Assembly (NCBI RefSeq): GCF_013410775.1 | Contig: NZ_JACCFH010000001.1 | Span: 62,001 to 126,000 of the forward strand | Origin: Sphaerotilus montanus | GTDB lineage: Bacteria; Pseudomonadota; Gammaproteobacteria; Burkholderiales; Burkholderiaceae_C | DNA length: 64,000 nt | Direction of reading: 5' to 3' | Part shown: positions 24,579-33,438 of the stretch, in pieces | How the letters are laid out: each line of letters begins with the position of its first letter | Numbering within the stretch: position 1 is the first letter of the stretch | Notes under the pieces: generated by a model | Told to the model about the DNA's origin: nothing | What the model saw: only the letters and a program-made list of their open reading frames with translations | Databases searched by the model: none | Program-made: the position numbers and the translations under genes

Positions 24579-26066
24579 ATGAGCTTTGATACCCTTGGCC
24601 TGAACGAAGTCCTGCTGAAGTCCCTGACCGATTCCGGTTACGAGACCCCGACCGAAGTCCAGGCACGCACCATTCCCGCCGCCCTCGCCGGCTCCGATCT
24701 GCGCGTGTGCTCCAACACCGGCAGCGGCAAGACAGCTGCATTCGTCCTGCCCGCCCTGGAGCGTGTGCTCGCCGCCCGTGCCGACGCCGCTGCACGCGGC
24801 GTCAAGGGCTTCCAGCCGAACAAGGGCCCCCGCGTCCTGATCCTGACCCCCACGCGTGAACTCGCGCTGCAAGTCTCGAAGGCCGCGATGACCTACGGCC
24901 GCCACGTGCAAGGTCTGCGCGTCGCCACCGTCGTCGGTGGTGTTCCTTACGGCGCCCAGCTCGCGGCACTGCGTGGTCAGCTCGACCTGCTGATCGCCAC
25001 CCCGGGCCGCCTGATCGACCACCTCGACAGCGGCAAGGCCATCCTGGGCCAGGTCGAGCTGCTGGTGCTGGACGAAGCCGACCGCATGCTGGACATGGGC
25101 TTCATCGAGGACATCGAGCGCATCGCCGAATCGCTGCCCGCCGAGCGTCAGACCGTCATGGTCAGCGCCACCTTCGCAGGTCAGGTGGGCCGTCTGGCCG
25201 ACCAGATCCTCAAGGACGACGCCCAGCGCATCGAGGTTGCCAACCACACCGACAACCACGCCAGCATCGAGCAGCAGCTCCTGTGGGCCGACAGCCTGGA
25301 CCACAAGTCCGCGCTGCTGGAGCACATCCTGACCGACAAGGACATGCAGCAGGCAGTGATCTTCACCAGCACGCAGCGTGACGCCGATGACCTGGCCGCC
25401 CGCCTGTACGACCTGGGCCACGCCGTCGCACCGCTGCACGGTGGCATGCCGCAAGGCCGCCGCACCCGCACGCTGATGGCCCTGCGCCGTGGCGAGCTGC
25501 GCATCCTGGTGGCCACCGACGTCGCTGCCCGCGGCATCGACGTGCCGACCATCAGCCACGTCATCAACTACGGTCTGCCGATGAAGGCCGAGGACTACGT
25601 GCACCGCATCGGCCGTACCGGCCGCGCCGGCCGCACCGGTCGCGCCATCACGCTGGCCGAGCGCCGTGACGTGTCGATGATCCGCCGCATCCAGCAGTTC
25701 ACGACCCGTGCCATCCCGATCGGCATCATCGAAGGTCTGGAGCCGACCCGTCCGGCGCCGGAAATGAACCCGAACCGTGGCCCGATGCGTGAAGGTGGTC
25801 GTCCGCCGTTCCGTGGTGCCCCGGGCCGTGGTGCTCCTGGCGGTGGCTACCGTGGTGCGAACCCCGGCTATGGCGCTCCGCGCCACGACGGTCCGCGTCC
25901 GGACAGCCGGTTCGACGGCCCGCGTGGTGGCGACGCCCCGCGTTTCGACAACGACCGTGGTGCTCCGCGCAGCGCGCCCCGTTTCGACAGCGACCGTGGC
26001 GCCCCGCGCAGTGGCTTCGGTGCGGGCCGCCCGGCCATGCGTCCGCGCAGCAACGGTCCGCGCTGA
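24579..26066 (+). CDS. rhlE: DEAD-box ATP-dependent RNA helicase RhlE
   Basis: This 495-residue RNA helicase acts in RNA unwinding during ribosome assembly or RNA decay. All core motifs are visible: a Q-motif near residue 5-25, NTGSGKTAAF, PTRELA, ATPGRL, DEAD, SAT, ATDVAARGID and HRIGRTGR. The C-terminal tail from about residue 390 is Gly/Arg/Pro-rich and disordered, with repeated R-G-A-P-R-S and P-R-F-D-x-D-R-G units typical of RNA-binding tails. A strong intrinsic terminator lies 40 bp after the stop. Confidence 0.95.
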   Translation: MSFDTLGLNEVLLKSLTDSGYETPTEVQARTIPAALAGSDLRVCSNTGSGKTAAFVLPALERVLAARADAAARGVKGFQPNKGPRVLILTPTRELALQVSKAAMTYGRHVQGLRVATVVGGVPYGAQLAALRGQLDLLIATPGRLIDHLDSGKAILGQVELLVLDEADRMLDMGFIEDIERIAESLPAERQTVMVSATFAGQVGRLADQILKDDAQRIEVANHTDNHASIEQQLLWADSLDHKSALLEHILTDKDMQQAVIFTSTQRDADDLAARLYDLGHAVAPLHGGMPQGRRTRTLMALRRGELRILVATDVAARGIDVPTISHVINYGLPMKAEDYVHRIGRTGRAGRTGRAITLAERRDVSMIRRIQQFTTRAIPIGIIEGLEPTRPAPEMNPNRGPMREGGRPPFRGAPGRGAPGGGYRGANPGYGAPRHDGPRPDSRFDGPRGGDAPRFDNDRGAPRSAPRFDSDRGAPRSGFGAGRPAMRPRSNGPR

Positions 26067-26106
26067 GCGCTGATCGAATCCCGGCGGGGCAAACCGCCAG
26101 GACATG

Positions 26107-26138
26107 AAAAAACCGGCCAGTGATGGCCGGTTTTTTTT
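26107..26138. terminator. Bidirectional intrinsic terminator
   Basis: The hairpin CCGGCCA-gtga-TGGCCGG is flanked by A6 on the left and T8 on the right, so it can terminate rhlE on the plus strand and the YXWGXW lipoprotein gene on the minus strand. Confidence 0.92.
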
Positions 26139-26158
26139 CACCTGCAATGCGACGGGAC

Positions 26159-26512
26159 TCAGTGCCTGCGCCACTCGCCGCCGCGCTGCTCCCAGCCGCG
26201 CTGGCCACGTTCCCAGCGTCGTGGCTCCCAGCGCTGCCCCTGGCGCTGCGGCTCCCAGTGCCCGGGCATCCAGACATGGCGCCCGCCGGACCAGTTCCAG
26301 AACCCCTCGATCCAGAGATAGCCAACAGCCGGTGGGGGGCCTGGTCGTTCGATGCGCACCGGCGGCGGCTCGACCACGACAACGCCGCCATCCCCATGGC
26401 CTCGCTGATGCGGATAGGGCGCCACCACGCAGCCGGCCAGCCCGGTGCCGAACACCAGCATCGTCACGGCCAGCGCACGTCGCACCGGGAAAGTCACCTT
26501 GGTCGTTGTCAT
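26159..26512 (-). CDS. YXWGXW-repeat lipoprotein
   Basis: This 117-residue exported lipoprotein has a basic N-terminus, a hydrophobic core and the lipobox LAGC at about residue 26. The mature part is Val/Pro/Gly-rich (VVVVEPPP), then has the family repeat YLWIEGFWNWSGGRHVWMPG, a YxWxxGxW-x(n)-W pattern, and ends in a Trp/Arg/Gln-rich tail. The function of the family is unknown; it is surface or periplasmic. It lies 86 bp after the esterase gene on the same strand. Confidence 0.8.
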   Translation of the reverse strand: MTTTKVTFPVRRALAVTMLVFGTGLAGCVVAPYPHQRGHGDGGVVVVEPPPVRIERPGPPPAVGYLWIEGFWNWSGGRHVWMPGHWEPQRQGQRWEPRRWERGQRGWEQRGGEWRRH

Positions 26513-26598
26513 GGCGGTCAAAGCGCGCAACGGCGCCCTTGTGGTCGAACAGACCAGTTCAACGAGCCAGCACGGGCCTGCGCTGACGGAAGTCCCCT

Positions 26599-27627
26599 TC
26601 AGCGTGGAAACTGGCGGCGCACGAAGGCCCAGATCAGCGCGGAAGCGTCCGGCCCGGTCGGATCGCTGAAGGGCAGCGACTTGGCAGCGCCGCTCCATGC
26701 ATGGCCCATGCCCGTCACCAGCGCCAGCGTCACCACCGTCTGCCGCCCCACGCGGTAGTCGGTGATGCGCATCGCCCGTCGCTCGCCGCGCTGCACCGTG
26801 CGCTCCGCGGTCGCACGCGCATCGAGCGCTGCAGCCCAGAGCGCGGCGGCGTCCACACCATTGTTCGTCGACACGACAAAGTCCATCGTTCCGTGCAGCA
26901 CCAGCAGCGGCGGCCAGTGCGCGGCACTGGCACCCAGCGCATCCGGCGTCCCATGTCCGAACATCGCGCGCATGGCCGACAGCGACGAATCGGCCGATCC
27001 CGGTGGCACACCCGAGTGCATCGCCACCGCGACGAACCGGTCTGGCGCCCGGGCGACCAGCAGCGCGGCCATGCTGGCGCCCGCCGACAAGCCCGCCACC
27101 GCCACCCGCGTGCCATCGATCGGATGCAGGCGCAGCACCTGGTCCAGCGCCAGCAGCAGCGTGGCGGCTTCGGCATCGGCCAGGTGGGAGCGGGTGCCAT
27201 ACCAGTTCCAGCAGCCCTGGGGATTCGCCAGCCGGTCCTGCTCCGGATAGAGCACCGCGAAGCCCTGTTTCGCCGCGAGGCGGTTCATGCGCGTCAGCGC
27301 AGCGAAGCCCTCGGCGTCCTGGTTGCAGCCGTGCAGCATCACCAGCAGCGGCACCGCTGCACCGGCACGCAGGCCCGGCGGCAGGTAGAGCCGGTAGCGC
27401 CTCGCGCCCGCCGGACCGAACACGAGCCCCGTCGACCAGTCGCCGGTCCGGGGCGGTGCGTGGGCCTTGGCATGGGCCCTGGTTTGCTGCCCGATCTGCT
27501 GGACCGCCTGCCGGACGCCCTGCTTCACGGCCTTGTTCACTGCACGCTGCACCATCTTGCCAGCGGCGGTGGTCAATCGCTGGGTCGAGGCCAGCAACGG
27601 GGACAGCTTGACGCGGCGGCGCGCCAT
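26599..27627 (-). CDS. PHB depolymerase-family esterase
   Basis: This 342-residue alpha/beta-hydrolase has a basic N-terminal helix (about 1-55, no signal peptide) followed by the catalytic domain. PLLVMLHGCNQDAEGFA forms the oxyanion region, the nucleophile Ser is in GLSAGAS, Asp is near LHGTMDFVV, and His is in GMGHAWSG. This is the arrangement of LpqC/PHB-depolymerase-type esterases. The lack of an export signal favours an intracellular esterase. Its start is three bases after the DUF1439 gene stop, so the two are co-transcribed. Confidence 0.88.
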   Translation of the reverse strand: MARRRVKLSPLLASTQRLTTAAGKMVQRAVNKAVKQGVRQAVQQIGQQTRAHAKAHAPPRTGDWSTGLVFGPAGARRYRLYLPPGLRAGAAVPLLVMLHGCNQDAEGFAALTRMNRLAAKQGFAVLYPEQDRLANPQGCWNWYGTRSHLADAEAATLLLALDQVLRLHPIDGTRVAVAGLSAGASMAALLVARAPDRFVAVAMHSGVPPGSADSSLSAMRAMFGHGTPDALGASAAHWPPLLVLHGTMDFVVSTNNGVDAAALWAAALDARATAERTVQRGERRAMRITDYRVGRQTVVTLALVTGMGHAWSGAAKSLPFSDPTGPDASALIWAFVRRQFPR

Positions 27628-27630
27628 GCC

Positions 27631-28257
27631 TCAGGCACCCTGGGCGCGGATGGGGTCCAGTGTCACTCTGACACCGCCCTCCGTCACCTTGAGCGCACCG
27701 GGACGCAGGCCCTGCCGGGCGGCCTGGTCGATAGCGGCACGGTCGACCGTGTGCACGACCGCCCCCTCCAGCAATTCCTCGGCGAGCAGTCCGCCCCAGC
27801 GGTTCACGTTCGACGCCAGCAGGCTCGGCAGGCCGTCGATCGACAGGTTCTCGCGGCGGACCCGGTCGAGCCGGACCGTCGCGTCGCCCGCATCGAAGCG
27901 CAGCCCGCTGCTGAACATGAGATGGCCCTTGAATGCGCGCGACGTGAGCAGGCGCTCCTGCACGCCAAGGTCGAAGCCCAGCATCAGCCGGTCCTCGGCC
28001 GGCAGCAGCTTCAGCCGAGGCGACGCCAGCCGCACGTCGAAGACCTCCAGCACCCGCCGGTTGGCGGGAAAACGTTCGGACAGCGCCGCGAGGATCTGCC
28101 GCTCGCTCAGCGTGAACTCGCGCGGACCGCTGGTGGCGCAGCCCGTCCAGCCGGCGGACAGGCCCAGCAGGGCCAGTGCCGCTCCGCCCCGCAGGCAACG
28201 GCGGCGGTCGCTCCTGGCCAGCGCGCCAACAGGGCAATCGATCGGTTCAACAGGCAT
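27631..28257 (-). CDS. DUF1439-family lipoprotein
   Basis: This 208-residue protein has an N-terminus with a basic RRR-x-LRGG stretch, a hydrophobic core and a lipobox ending GWTGC (Cys about residue 39), so it is probably a lipoprotein. The mature domain is beta-strand-rich with ILAALSERFPANRRVLEVFDVRLASPRL, as in DUF1439 proteins. The function is unknown. It heads the three-gene minus-strand cluster with the esterase and YXWGXW lipoprotein, and diverges from tetR. Confidence 0.8.
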   Translation of the reverse strand: MPVEPIDCPVGALARSDRRRCLRGGAALALLGLSAGWTGCATSGPREFTLSERQILAALSERFPANRRVLEVFDVRLASPRLKLLPAEDRLMLGFDLGVQERLLTSRAFKGHLMFSSGLRFDAGDATVRLDRVRRENLSIDGLPSLLASNVNRWGGLLAEELLEGAVVHTVDRAAIDQAARQGLRPGALKVTEGGVRVTLDPIRAQGA

Positions 28258-28326
28258 CTATGCACTCCCAGGACAGATCGTCCGGCGCATTCTAGTCAGG
28301 CCAGCCTGCGCTGCGGCCGATCCTGA

Positions 28327-28356
28327 TTGACCCGGATCACCGGGACGGACTACATT
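28327..28356 (+). promoter_or_regulatory. Promoter of the tetR-RND operon
   Basis: TTGACC at 28327-28332 and TACATT at 28351-28356 are spaced by 18 bp, close to the sigma-70 consensus. Transcription would begin near 28363, inside the operator and about 27 nt before the regulator start. Confidence 0.65.
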
Positions 28357-28370
28357 ACTGACCGGTTAGT
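28357..28370. promoter_or_regulatory. Probable TetR operator
   Basis: ACTGACCGGTTAGT is an inverted repeat centred on CCGG with a single mismatch, abutting the -10 box. Position and form match autoregulatory sites of AcrR/TetR-type repressors of RND pumps. Binding of the adjacent regulator would block the promoter. Confidence 0.7.
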
Positions 28371-28389
28371 CACTTAACGCACCTGCACC

Positions 28390-29064
28390 TTGACCCCATC
28401 CCCCGAGCCTACCTCCACCACCTCGCACCAGCGACGCAAGGCGGAACGTCCGCAGGAACTGCTGGATGCCGCACTGAGCCTGTTCGTGGAGAAGGGTTTC
28501 GCGGCGACGCGGACCGACGAGGTCGCCGCCCGAGCCGGCGTGTCCAAGGGCACGCTCTACCTGTACTACGCCAGCAAGGAAGAGCTGCTCAAGGCCGTCA
28601 TCGCACAGCGCCTGTCCAGCCAGATCGCCGAAGGGGCGCGCCAGGTGGCGGAGCATGAGGGCAGTTGCGGCGACTTGCTGCTGGAGGTGCTCTCCCGCTG
28701 GTGGGAGGACGTGATCGACAGCGACGCCTCCGGCGTGTTCAAGCTCATCATCACCGAAGTGCGCAATTTCCCGGACATCGCCGAGTTCTACGCCCGCGAG
28801 GTGGTGGAGCCGGGCCAGAACCTGATCGGCGGTGTCGTGCAGCGCGGCATTGACCGCGGCGAGTTCCGTCCGGTCGACGTCGGCGGGGTGGTGCATTCGC
28901 TGGTGCTGCCCATGGTGATGCTGTGCATCCACAAACATTCCCTCGGCGCCTGTAGCGCAGTGGATCCGCTGGTGCAGGCGCCGCATCAGTTCATCCGCCA
29001 GCACATCGAGCTCCTGCTGGGCGGCCTGCGCGCCCCTGTACCCACGACGTCACCCACGCCATGA
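28390..29064 (+). CDS. TetR/AcrR-family transcriptional repressor
   Basis: This 224-residue regulator has an N-terminal helix-turn-helix (about 18-62: ELLDAALSLFVEKGF, then ARAGVSKGTLYLYYASKEEL) and a C-terminal ligand-binding and dimerisation domain. The start is TTG; no in-frame ATG exists before the DNA-binding domain. A palindromic operator overlaps its own promoter. Its stop overlaps the start of the pump adaptor (ATGA), so it is cotranscribed with, and probably represses, the RND efflux operon. Confidence 0.9.
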   Translation: MTPSPEPTSTTSHQRRKAERPQELLDAALSLFVEKGFAATRTDEVAARAGVSKGTLYLYYASKEELLKAVIAQRLSSQIAEGARQVAEHEGSCGDLLLEVLSRWWEDVIDSDASGVFKLIITEVRNFPDIAEFYAREVVEPGQNLIGGVVQRGIDRGEFRPVDVGGVVHSLVLPMVMLCIHKHSLGACSAVDPLVQAPHQFIRQHIELLLGGLRAPVPTTSPTP

Positions 29065-30200
29065 ACCGCTCCGTCAAGTTCGCGCTCGCCGTTCTGGTCC
29101 TCGGCGCCCTGGCGCTGGGCTTCCGGCTCGTTCAAGGTCGCAGGTCCGATGCACCGACGGCGCCGCCCGCCACCAGCGCCGCCGCATCGGCGCCGGTGCC
29201 GGCGCTGGACCTGCGCGATGGCGATCTGGTCATGGCCCAGATGGCCGACCTGTCCCGCACGCAGGCCCTCTCCGGCAGCGTGCGGGCCGTCAGCACGGCC
29301 ATCGTCAAGGCCAAGGTCGCGGGCGAGTTGCGCCACCTCGGACCCCGCGAAGGCGACAGCGTGCGCGCCGGCCAGGTGGTCGGCGACATCGACACCACCG
29401 AGTTCGAACTGCGCGTGAAGCAGGCCGTGCAACAGGCCGAAGCCGCCCGCGCGCAGGTGGACATCGCCCGGCGCCAGCTCGACAACAACCGCGCGCTGGT
29501 CGCGCAGGGTTTCATTTCCGCGACGGCGCTCGACACTTCGGTCGCCAACCACGCCGCGGCGCAGGCCAGTCTGCAGGCGGCCCTCGCCACCGCCGATCTG
29601 GCCCGCAAGGCGCAGGCCGACACCGTGCTCAAGTCGCCGATCAGCGGCACCGTCTCGCAGCGGCTGGCGCAGCCGGGCGAGCGGGTCGCGGTGGATGCCC
29701 GCGTGCTGGAAGTGGTCGACCTGAGCCGGCTGGAACTCGAAGCCGCCCTGCCCGCCGCGGACGCCGGCACGCTGCGGGCCGGCGCGACCGCCGAGCTGCG
29801 CGTCGAAGGCCTGCCCGATCCGGTCAGCGCCCAGGTCGTGCGCCTGAATCCGGCCACGCAGGCGGGCACCCGCGCCGTGCTGGTCTACCTGAGCCTGCAG
29901 CCGGCACCGGGCTTGCGCGTGGGCCTGTTCGCCCGCGGCACGGTCGCGCTGGAGCAGCGCCGCGCGCTGAGCCTGCCGCTGTCGGCGGTGCGGCTGGACG
30001 ACGCCCTGCCCTACGTGGTCGTGCTCGACGGCAGCGCACTGCGTCGCCGCACGGTGAAAACCGGCGCGCGCGGGCTGGTGGACCGGATCGAATCGGTCGA
30101 GATCACCGACGGCCTGCGCGACGGTGACCGCATCCTGCGCGGCAGCCTCGGCACCGTGCGCGACGGCACGCCCGCCCGGCTGGTCGCCGCGGCGCACTGA
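29061..30200 (+). CDS. RND efflux periplasmic adaptor subunit
   Basis: This 379-residue membrane-fusion protein bridges an inner-membrane RND pump and an outer-membrane channel. It has an N-terminal membrane helix (about 7-23, no lipobox), a biotinyl-lipoyl-like half (VKAKVAGELRHLGPREGD), an alpha-helical hairpin (about 110-190, Ala/Gln-rich), the second lipoyl half (LKSPISGTVSQRLAQPGE) and beta-barrel domains. It overlaps tetR by ATGA and precedes the pump gene by 15 bp. Confidence 0.92.
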   Translation: MNRSVKFALAVLVLGALALGFRLVQGRRSDAPTAPPATSAAASAPVPALDLRDGDLVMAQMADLSRTQALSGSVRAVSTAIVKAKVAGELRHLGPREGDSVRAGQVVGDIDTTEFELRVKQAVQQAEAARAQVDIARRQLDNNRALVAQGFISATALDTSVANHAAAQASLQAALATADLARKAQADTVLKSPISGTVSQRLAQPGERVAVDARVLEVVDLSRLELEAALPAADAGTLRAGATAELRVEGLPDPVSAQVVRLNPATQAGTRAVLVYLSLQPAPGLRVGLFARGTVALEQRRALSLPLSAVRLDDALPYVVVLDGSALRRRTVKTGARGLVDRIESVEITDGLRDGDRILRGSLGTVRDGTPARLVAAAH

Positions 30201-30215
30201 GCGGAGCCGCCGGCC

Positions 30216-33200
30216 ATGTGGTTCACCCGCATCTCCATCACCAACCCGGTGATGGCCACCATGGCCATGCTGGCGCTGGTCGTGCTCGGCCTGTTCTCGT
30301 TCCAGCGGCTCAAGGTCGACCAGTTCCCGAGCGTCGAATTCCCCACCGTCGTGGTCAGCATCGACTACCCCGGCGCCTCGGCCGAGATCGTCGAGACCGA
30401 GGTGACGCGCAAGGTCGAGGAAGCGGTCAATGCCATCGCGGGCGTCAACCAGATCAATTCCCGCAGCTACTCGGGGACCTCGGTCGTCATCGTCCAGTTC
30501 AACCTCGACCTCGACAGCCGCCGCGCCGCCGACGACGTGCGCGAGAAGCTGGCCGTGCTCAAGCCGCTGCTGCGCGAGGAGGTCAAGGAGCCCAAGGTCC
30601 AGCGCTTCGACCCGGCCAGCCGCCCGATCTGGACGCTGGCCGTGCGTGCGAGCGATCCGTCCCGGGTCAACGCCGTGCAGCTCTCGACCTGGGCCGACCA
30701 GACCCTGCGCAAGCGGCTGGAGAACGCGCGCGGTGTCGGCTCGGTGGCGCTGGTCGGCGCGGTGCGGCGCGAGATCAACCTCTACCTCGATCCGCAGCAG
30801 CTCGAAGCGGCCGGCGTCAGCGCCGAGCAGGTGATGGCGGCGGTGAAGACCGAGAACCAGGACCTGCCCGCCGGCACGCTGCGCGCGGCCGACAGCGAGC
30901 GCGTGGTGCAGATCCGCGGCCGGGTGCAGCGCCCGGAGGACTTCGCGCAGCTCGTCGTCGCCCGCCGCGGCACGGTGCTGATCCGCCTCGGCCAGGTCGC
31001 CCGCGTCGTCGACGGCCCGGAAGAGATCGACTCGCTCGCCCTCTACAACGGCCAGCGCACCATCGCGCTCGAAGTCCAGAAGGCGCAGGGCGAGAACACC
31101 ATCGAGGTGGTGGACGGCCTGAACAAGGCGCTCGCGGCGGTGCAGGCCAGCGGCGAGGTGCCCGCCGGGGTCGAGCTGAGCGTGGTGCGCGACAGCTCGC
31201 GGCCGATCCGCGTCTCGGTCAACAACGTGCGCCAGACGCTGCTCGAAGGTGCTGCGCTGACCATCCTGATCGTCTTCCTGTTCCTGAACTCGTGGCGCTC
31301 GACGGTCATCACGGGGCTGACGCTGCCCATCGCGCTGATCGGTACCTTCCTGTTCATGCAGCTCTTCGGCTTCTCGATCAACATGATCACGCTGATGGCG
31401 CTGAGCCTGTGCGTGGGCCTGCTGATCGACGACGCCATCGTCGTGCGCGAGAACATCGTGCGCCACGTCCAGATGGGCAAGTCGGCGCACGACGCCGCGC
31501 TGGACGGCACCTCAGAGATCGGGCTGGCGGTGCTGGCGACCACGCTGTCGATCGTCGCAGTCTTCCTGCCGATCGGCTTCATGGGCGGAATCATCGGCAA
31601 GTTCTTCCACGAGTTCGGCATCACGATCGTGGCCGCAGTGCTGATCTCGATGTTCGTGAGCTTCACGCTCGACCCGATGCTCAGCTCCCTCTGGCACGAC
31701 CCGGCGATCCACAGCGAAGGCCAGCCCTTCCAGCCGCGCACGCTCTACGACCACACGCTCGGCCGCGTCACGCACGCCGTGGACCGCGGTGCGCACGGGC
31801 TGGGGACGCTGTACCAGTCGGCGCTCGGCTGGTCACTGCGCCACCCGCTGGCCACCCTCGGCCTGGCGCTGGCCACCTTCATCGCCAGCCTCGCGCTGGT
31901 GAAGTCGCTGGGCACCGAATTCGTGCCCAAGGCCGACTACTCGGAAACCTTCGTCAGCTTCAACACGCCGGTCGGCTCCTCGCTGGAAGTGACCGAAGGC
32001 AAGGTGCGCGAGGTCGAGGCCATCCTCCGCGAGCGGCCCGAGGTGCGCTACACGCTGGCGACGATCAACACCGGCCAGGCGCAGGGCAAGATCTACGCGC
32101 AGATCTACATCCGCCTGGTCGACCGCAAGGACCGCGCGCTCAACCAGGACCAGCTCACCGGCCCGCTGCGCGAGCGGCTGGCGCGCATTCCCGGTATCAC
32201 GGTCACGCACGTCGGCCTGCTCGACGCGGTCGGGGGCAACAAGCCGCTGCAACTGTCGATCCAGGGCAGCGACCTGGCCGAACTGCAGCGCCAGAGTGCC
32301 GCCATCGCGGACAAGCTGCGCGGCATCCCGGGTCTGGTCGACCTCGACACCAGCGCCAAGCCGAACCAGCCGACGGTGGCGATCGAGGTGCGGCGCGACG
32401 TGGCGGCCGACCTGGGCCTGAGCGTCGGCAGCGTCACCAGCAGCCTGCGCGCACTGGTGGCCGGCCAGACGATCGGCAACTGGCGCGCCAGCGACGACCT
32501 GAACATCGACGTGAAGGTGCGGCTGACGCCCGAAGCCCGCGACGCGGTCGGCGACCTGCAGCGCCTGACCCTGGTCGCCGGCAGCAACGCCGACGGCAGC
32601 CCGCGCCTCGTCCGCCTGGGCCAGGTCGCCGACGTGCGCGCCGACAGCACCGCCAACCAGATCAACCGCCGCGACCTGACCCGCGAGGTGGAGATCACTG
32701 CCAACGTCTACGGCCGCTCGCTGGGCGAGGTCTCGGCCGACGTGCGCCAGGTGCTGGAGGCGCAGACCCTGCCGCCCGGCATGCGCTGGCGCTTCGGCGG
32801 CTCGACCAAGGACATGGCCGAGAGCTTCGGCTACGCCGTGTCGGCGCTGGCGATGGGCGTGGTCTTCATCTACATGATCCTGGCCTCGCAGTTCCGCAGC
32901 TTCCTGCAGCCGATCGCGCTGATGAGTTCGCTGCCGCTGACGCTGGTGGGCGTGGTGCTGACACTGCTGGCCTTCGGCTCGACGATGAACCTGTTCTCGA
33001 TCATCGGCGTGGTGATGCTGATGGGGCTGGTGACCAAGAACGCCATCCTGCTGCTCGATTTCGCCATCCGCGCCCGCACCGGCGAGGTGACGGGGCAGCC
33101 GCTGGCGCGCTCGGAGGCCCTGCTGCTGGCGGCCAGGGTGCGGCTGCGGCCGATCCTGATGACCACGCTGGCGATGATCTTCGGCATGGTGCCGCTCGCG

Positions 33201-33398
33201 TTCGCGCTGTCGGAAGGCTCGGAGCAACGCGCACCGATGGGCCAGGCGGTCATCGGCGGCGTGGTCACCTCGTCGGTGCTGACACTGGTGGTGGTGCCGG
33301 TGGTTTATGGCTACATGGACGATCTGGCGGCGTGGCTGCGGCGCCGAATTGCGCCTCGGGTTGCAGATCGTCAGATCGACGACACAGCCAGCTCCTAA
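30216..33398 (+). CDS. RND multidrug efflux permease (HAE1/AcrB-MdtB type)
   Basis: This 1060-residue proton-driven inner-membrane transporter has twelve predicted helices and two large periplasmic loops. The N-terminus MWFTRISITNPVMATM and the segment FPSVEFPTVVVSIDYPGAS are typical. Proton-relay residues are present: paired Asp in GLLIDDAIVVREN of helix 4 and Lys in GLVTKNAILLLDF of helix 10. Length matches the family. It forms a pump with the upstream adaptor; a TolC-type channel is encoded 1.1 kb downstream on the same strand. Confidence 0.95.
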   Translation: MWFTRISITNPVMATMAMLALVVLGLFSFQRLKVDQFPSVEFPTVVVSIDYPGASAEIVETEVTRKVEEAVNAIAGVNQINSRSYSGTSVVIVQFNLDLDSRRAADDVREKLAVLKPLLREEVKEPKVQRFDPASRPIWTLAVRASDPSRVNAVQLSTWADQTLRKRLENARGVGSVALVGAVRREINLYLDPQQLEAAGVSAEQVMAAVKTENQDLPAGTLRAADSERVVQIRGRVQRPEDFAQLVVARRGTVLIRLGQVARVVDGPEEIDSLALYNGQRTIALEVQKAQGENTIEVVDGLNKALAAVQASGEVPAGVELSVVRDSSRPIRVSVNNVRQTLLEGAALTILIVFLFLNSWRSTVITGLTLPIALIGTFLFMQLFGFSINMITLMALSLCVGLLIDDAIVVRENIVRHVQMGKSAHDAALDGTSEIGLAVLATTLSIVAVFLPIGFMGGIIGKFFHEFGITIVAAVLISMFVSFTLDPMLSSLWHDPAIHSEGQPFQPRTLYDHTLGRVTHAVDRGAHGLGTLYQSALGWSLRHPLATLGLALATFIASLALVKSLGTEFVPKADYSETFVSFNTPVGSSLEVTEGKVREVEAILRERPEVRYTLATINTGQAQGKIYAQIYIRLVDRKDRALNQDQLTGPLRERLARIPGITVTHVGLLDAVGGNKPLQLSIQGSDLAELQRQSAAIADKLRGIPGLVDLDTSAKPNQPTVAIEVRRDVAADLGLSVGSVTSSLRALVAGQTIGNWRASDDLNIDVKVRLTPEARDAVGDLQRLTLVAGSNADGSPRLVRLGQVADVRADSTANQINRRDLTREVEITANVYGRSLGEVSADVRQVLEAQTLPPGMRWRFGGSTKDMAESFGYAVSALAMGVVFIYMILASQFRSFLQPIALMSSLPLTLVGVVLTLLAFGSTMNLFSIIGVVMLMGLVTKNAILLLDFAIRARTGEVTGQPLARSEALLLAARVRLRPILMTTLAMIFGMVPLAFALSEGSEQRAPMGQAVIGGVVTSSVLTLVVVPVVYGYMDDLAAWLRRRIAPRVADRQIDDTASS

Positions 33399-33438
33399 AA
33401 TGGCAGGTTTCGTTGCGCATGATCCCGAGGAATTCAAG

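Noticed and set aside
24275-24589. A 104-codon plus-strand frame in the rhlE leader
   Set aside because: It has no recognisable domain, has a biased composition, and overlaps the helicase start.
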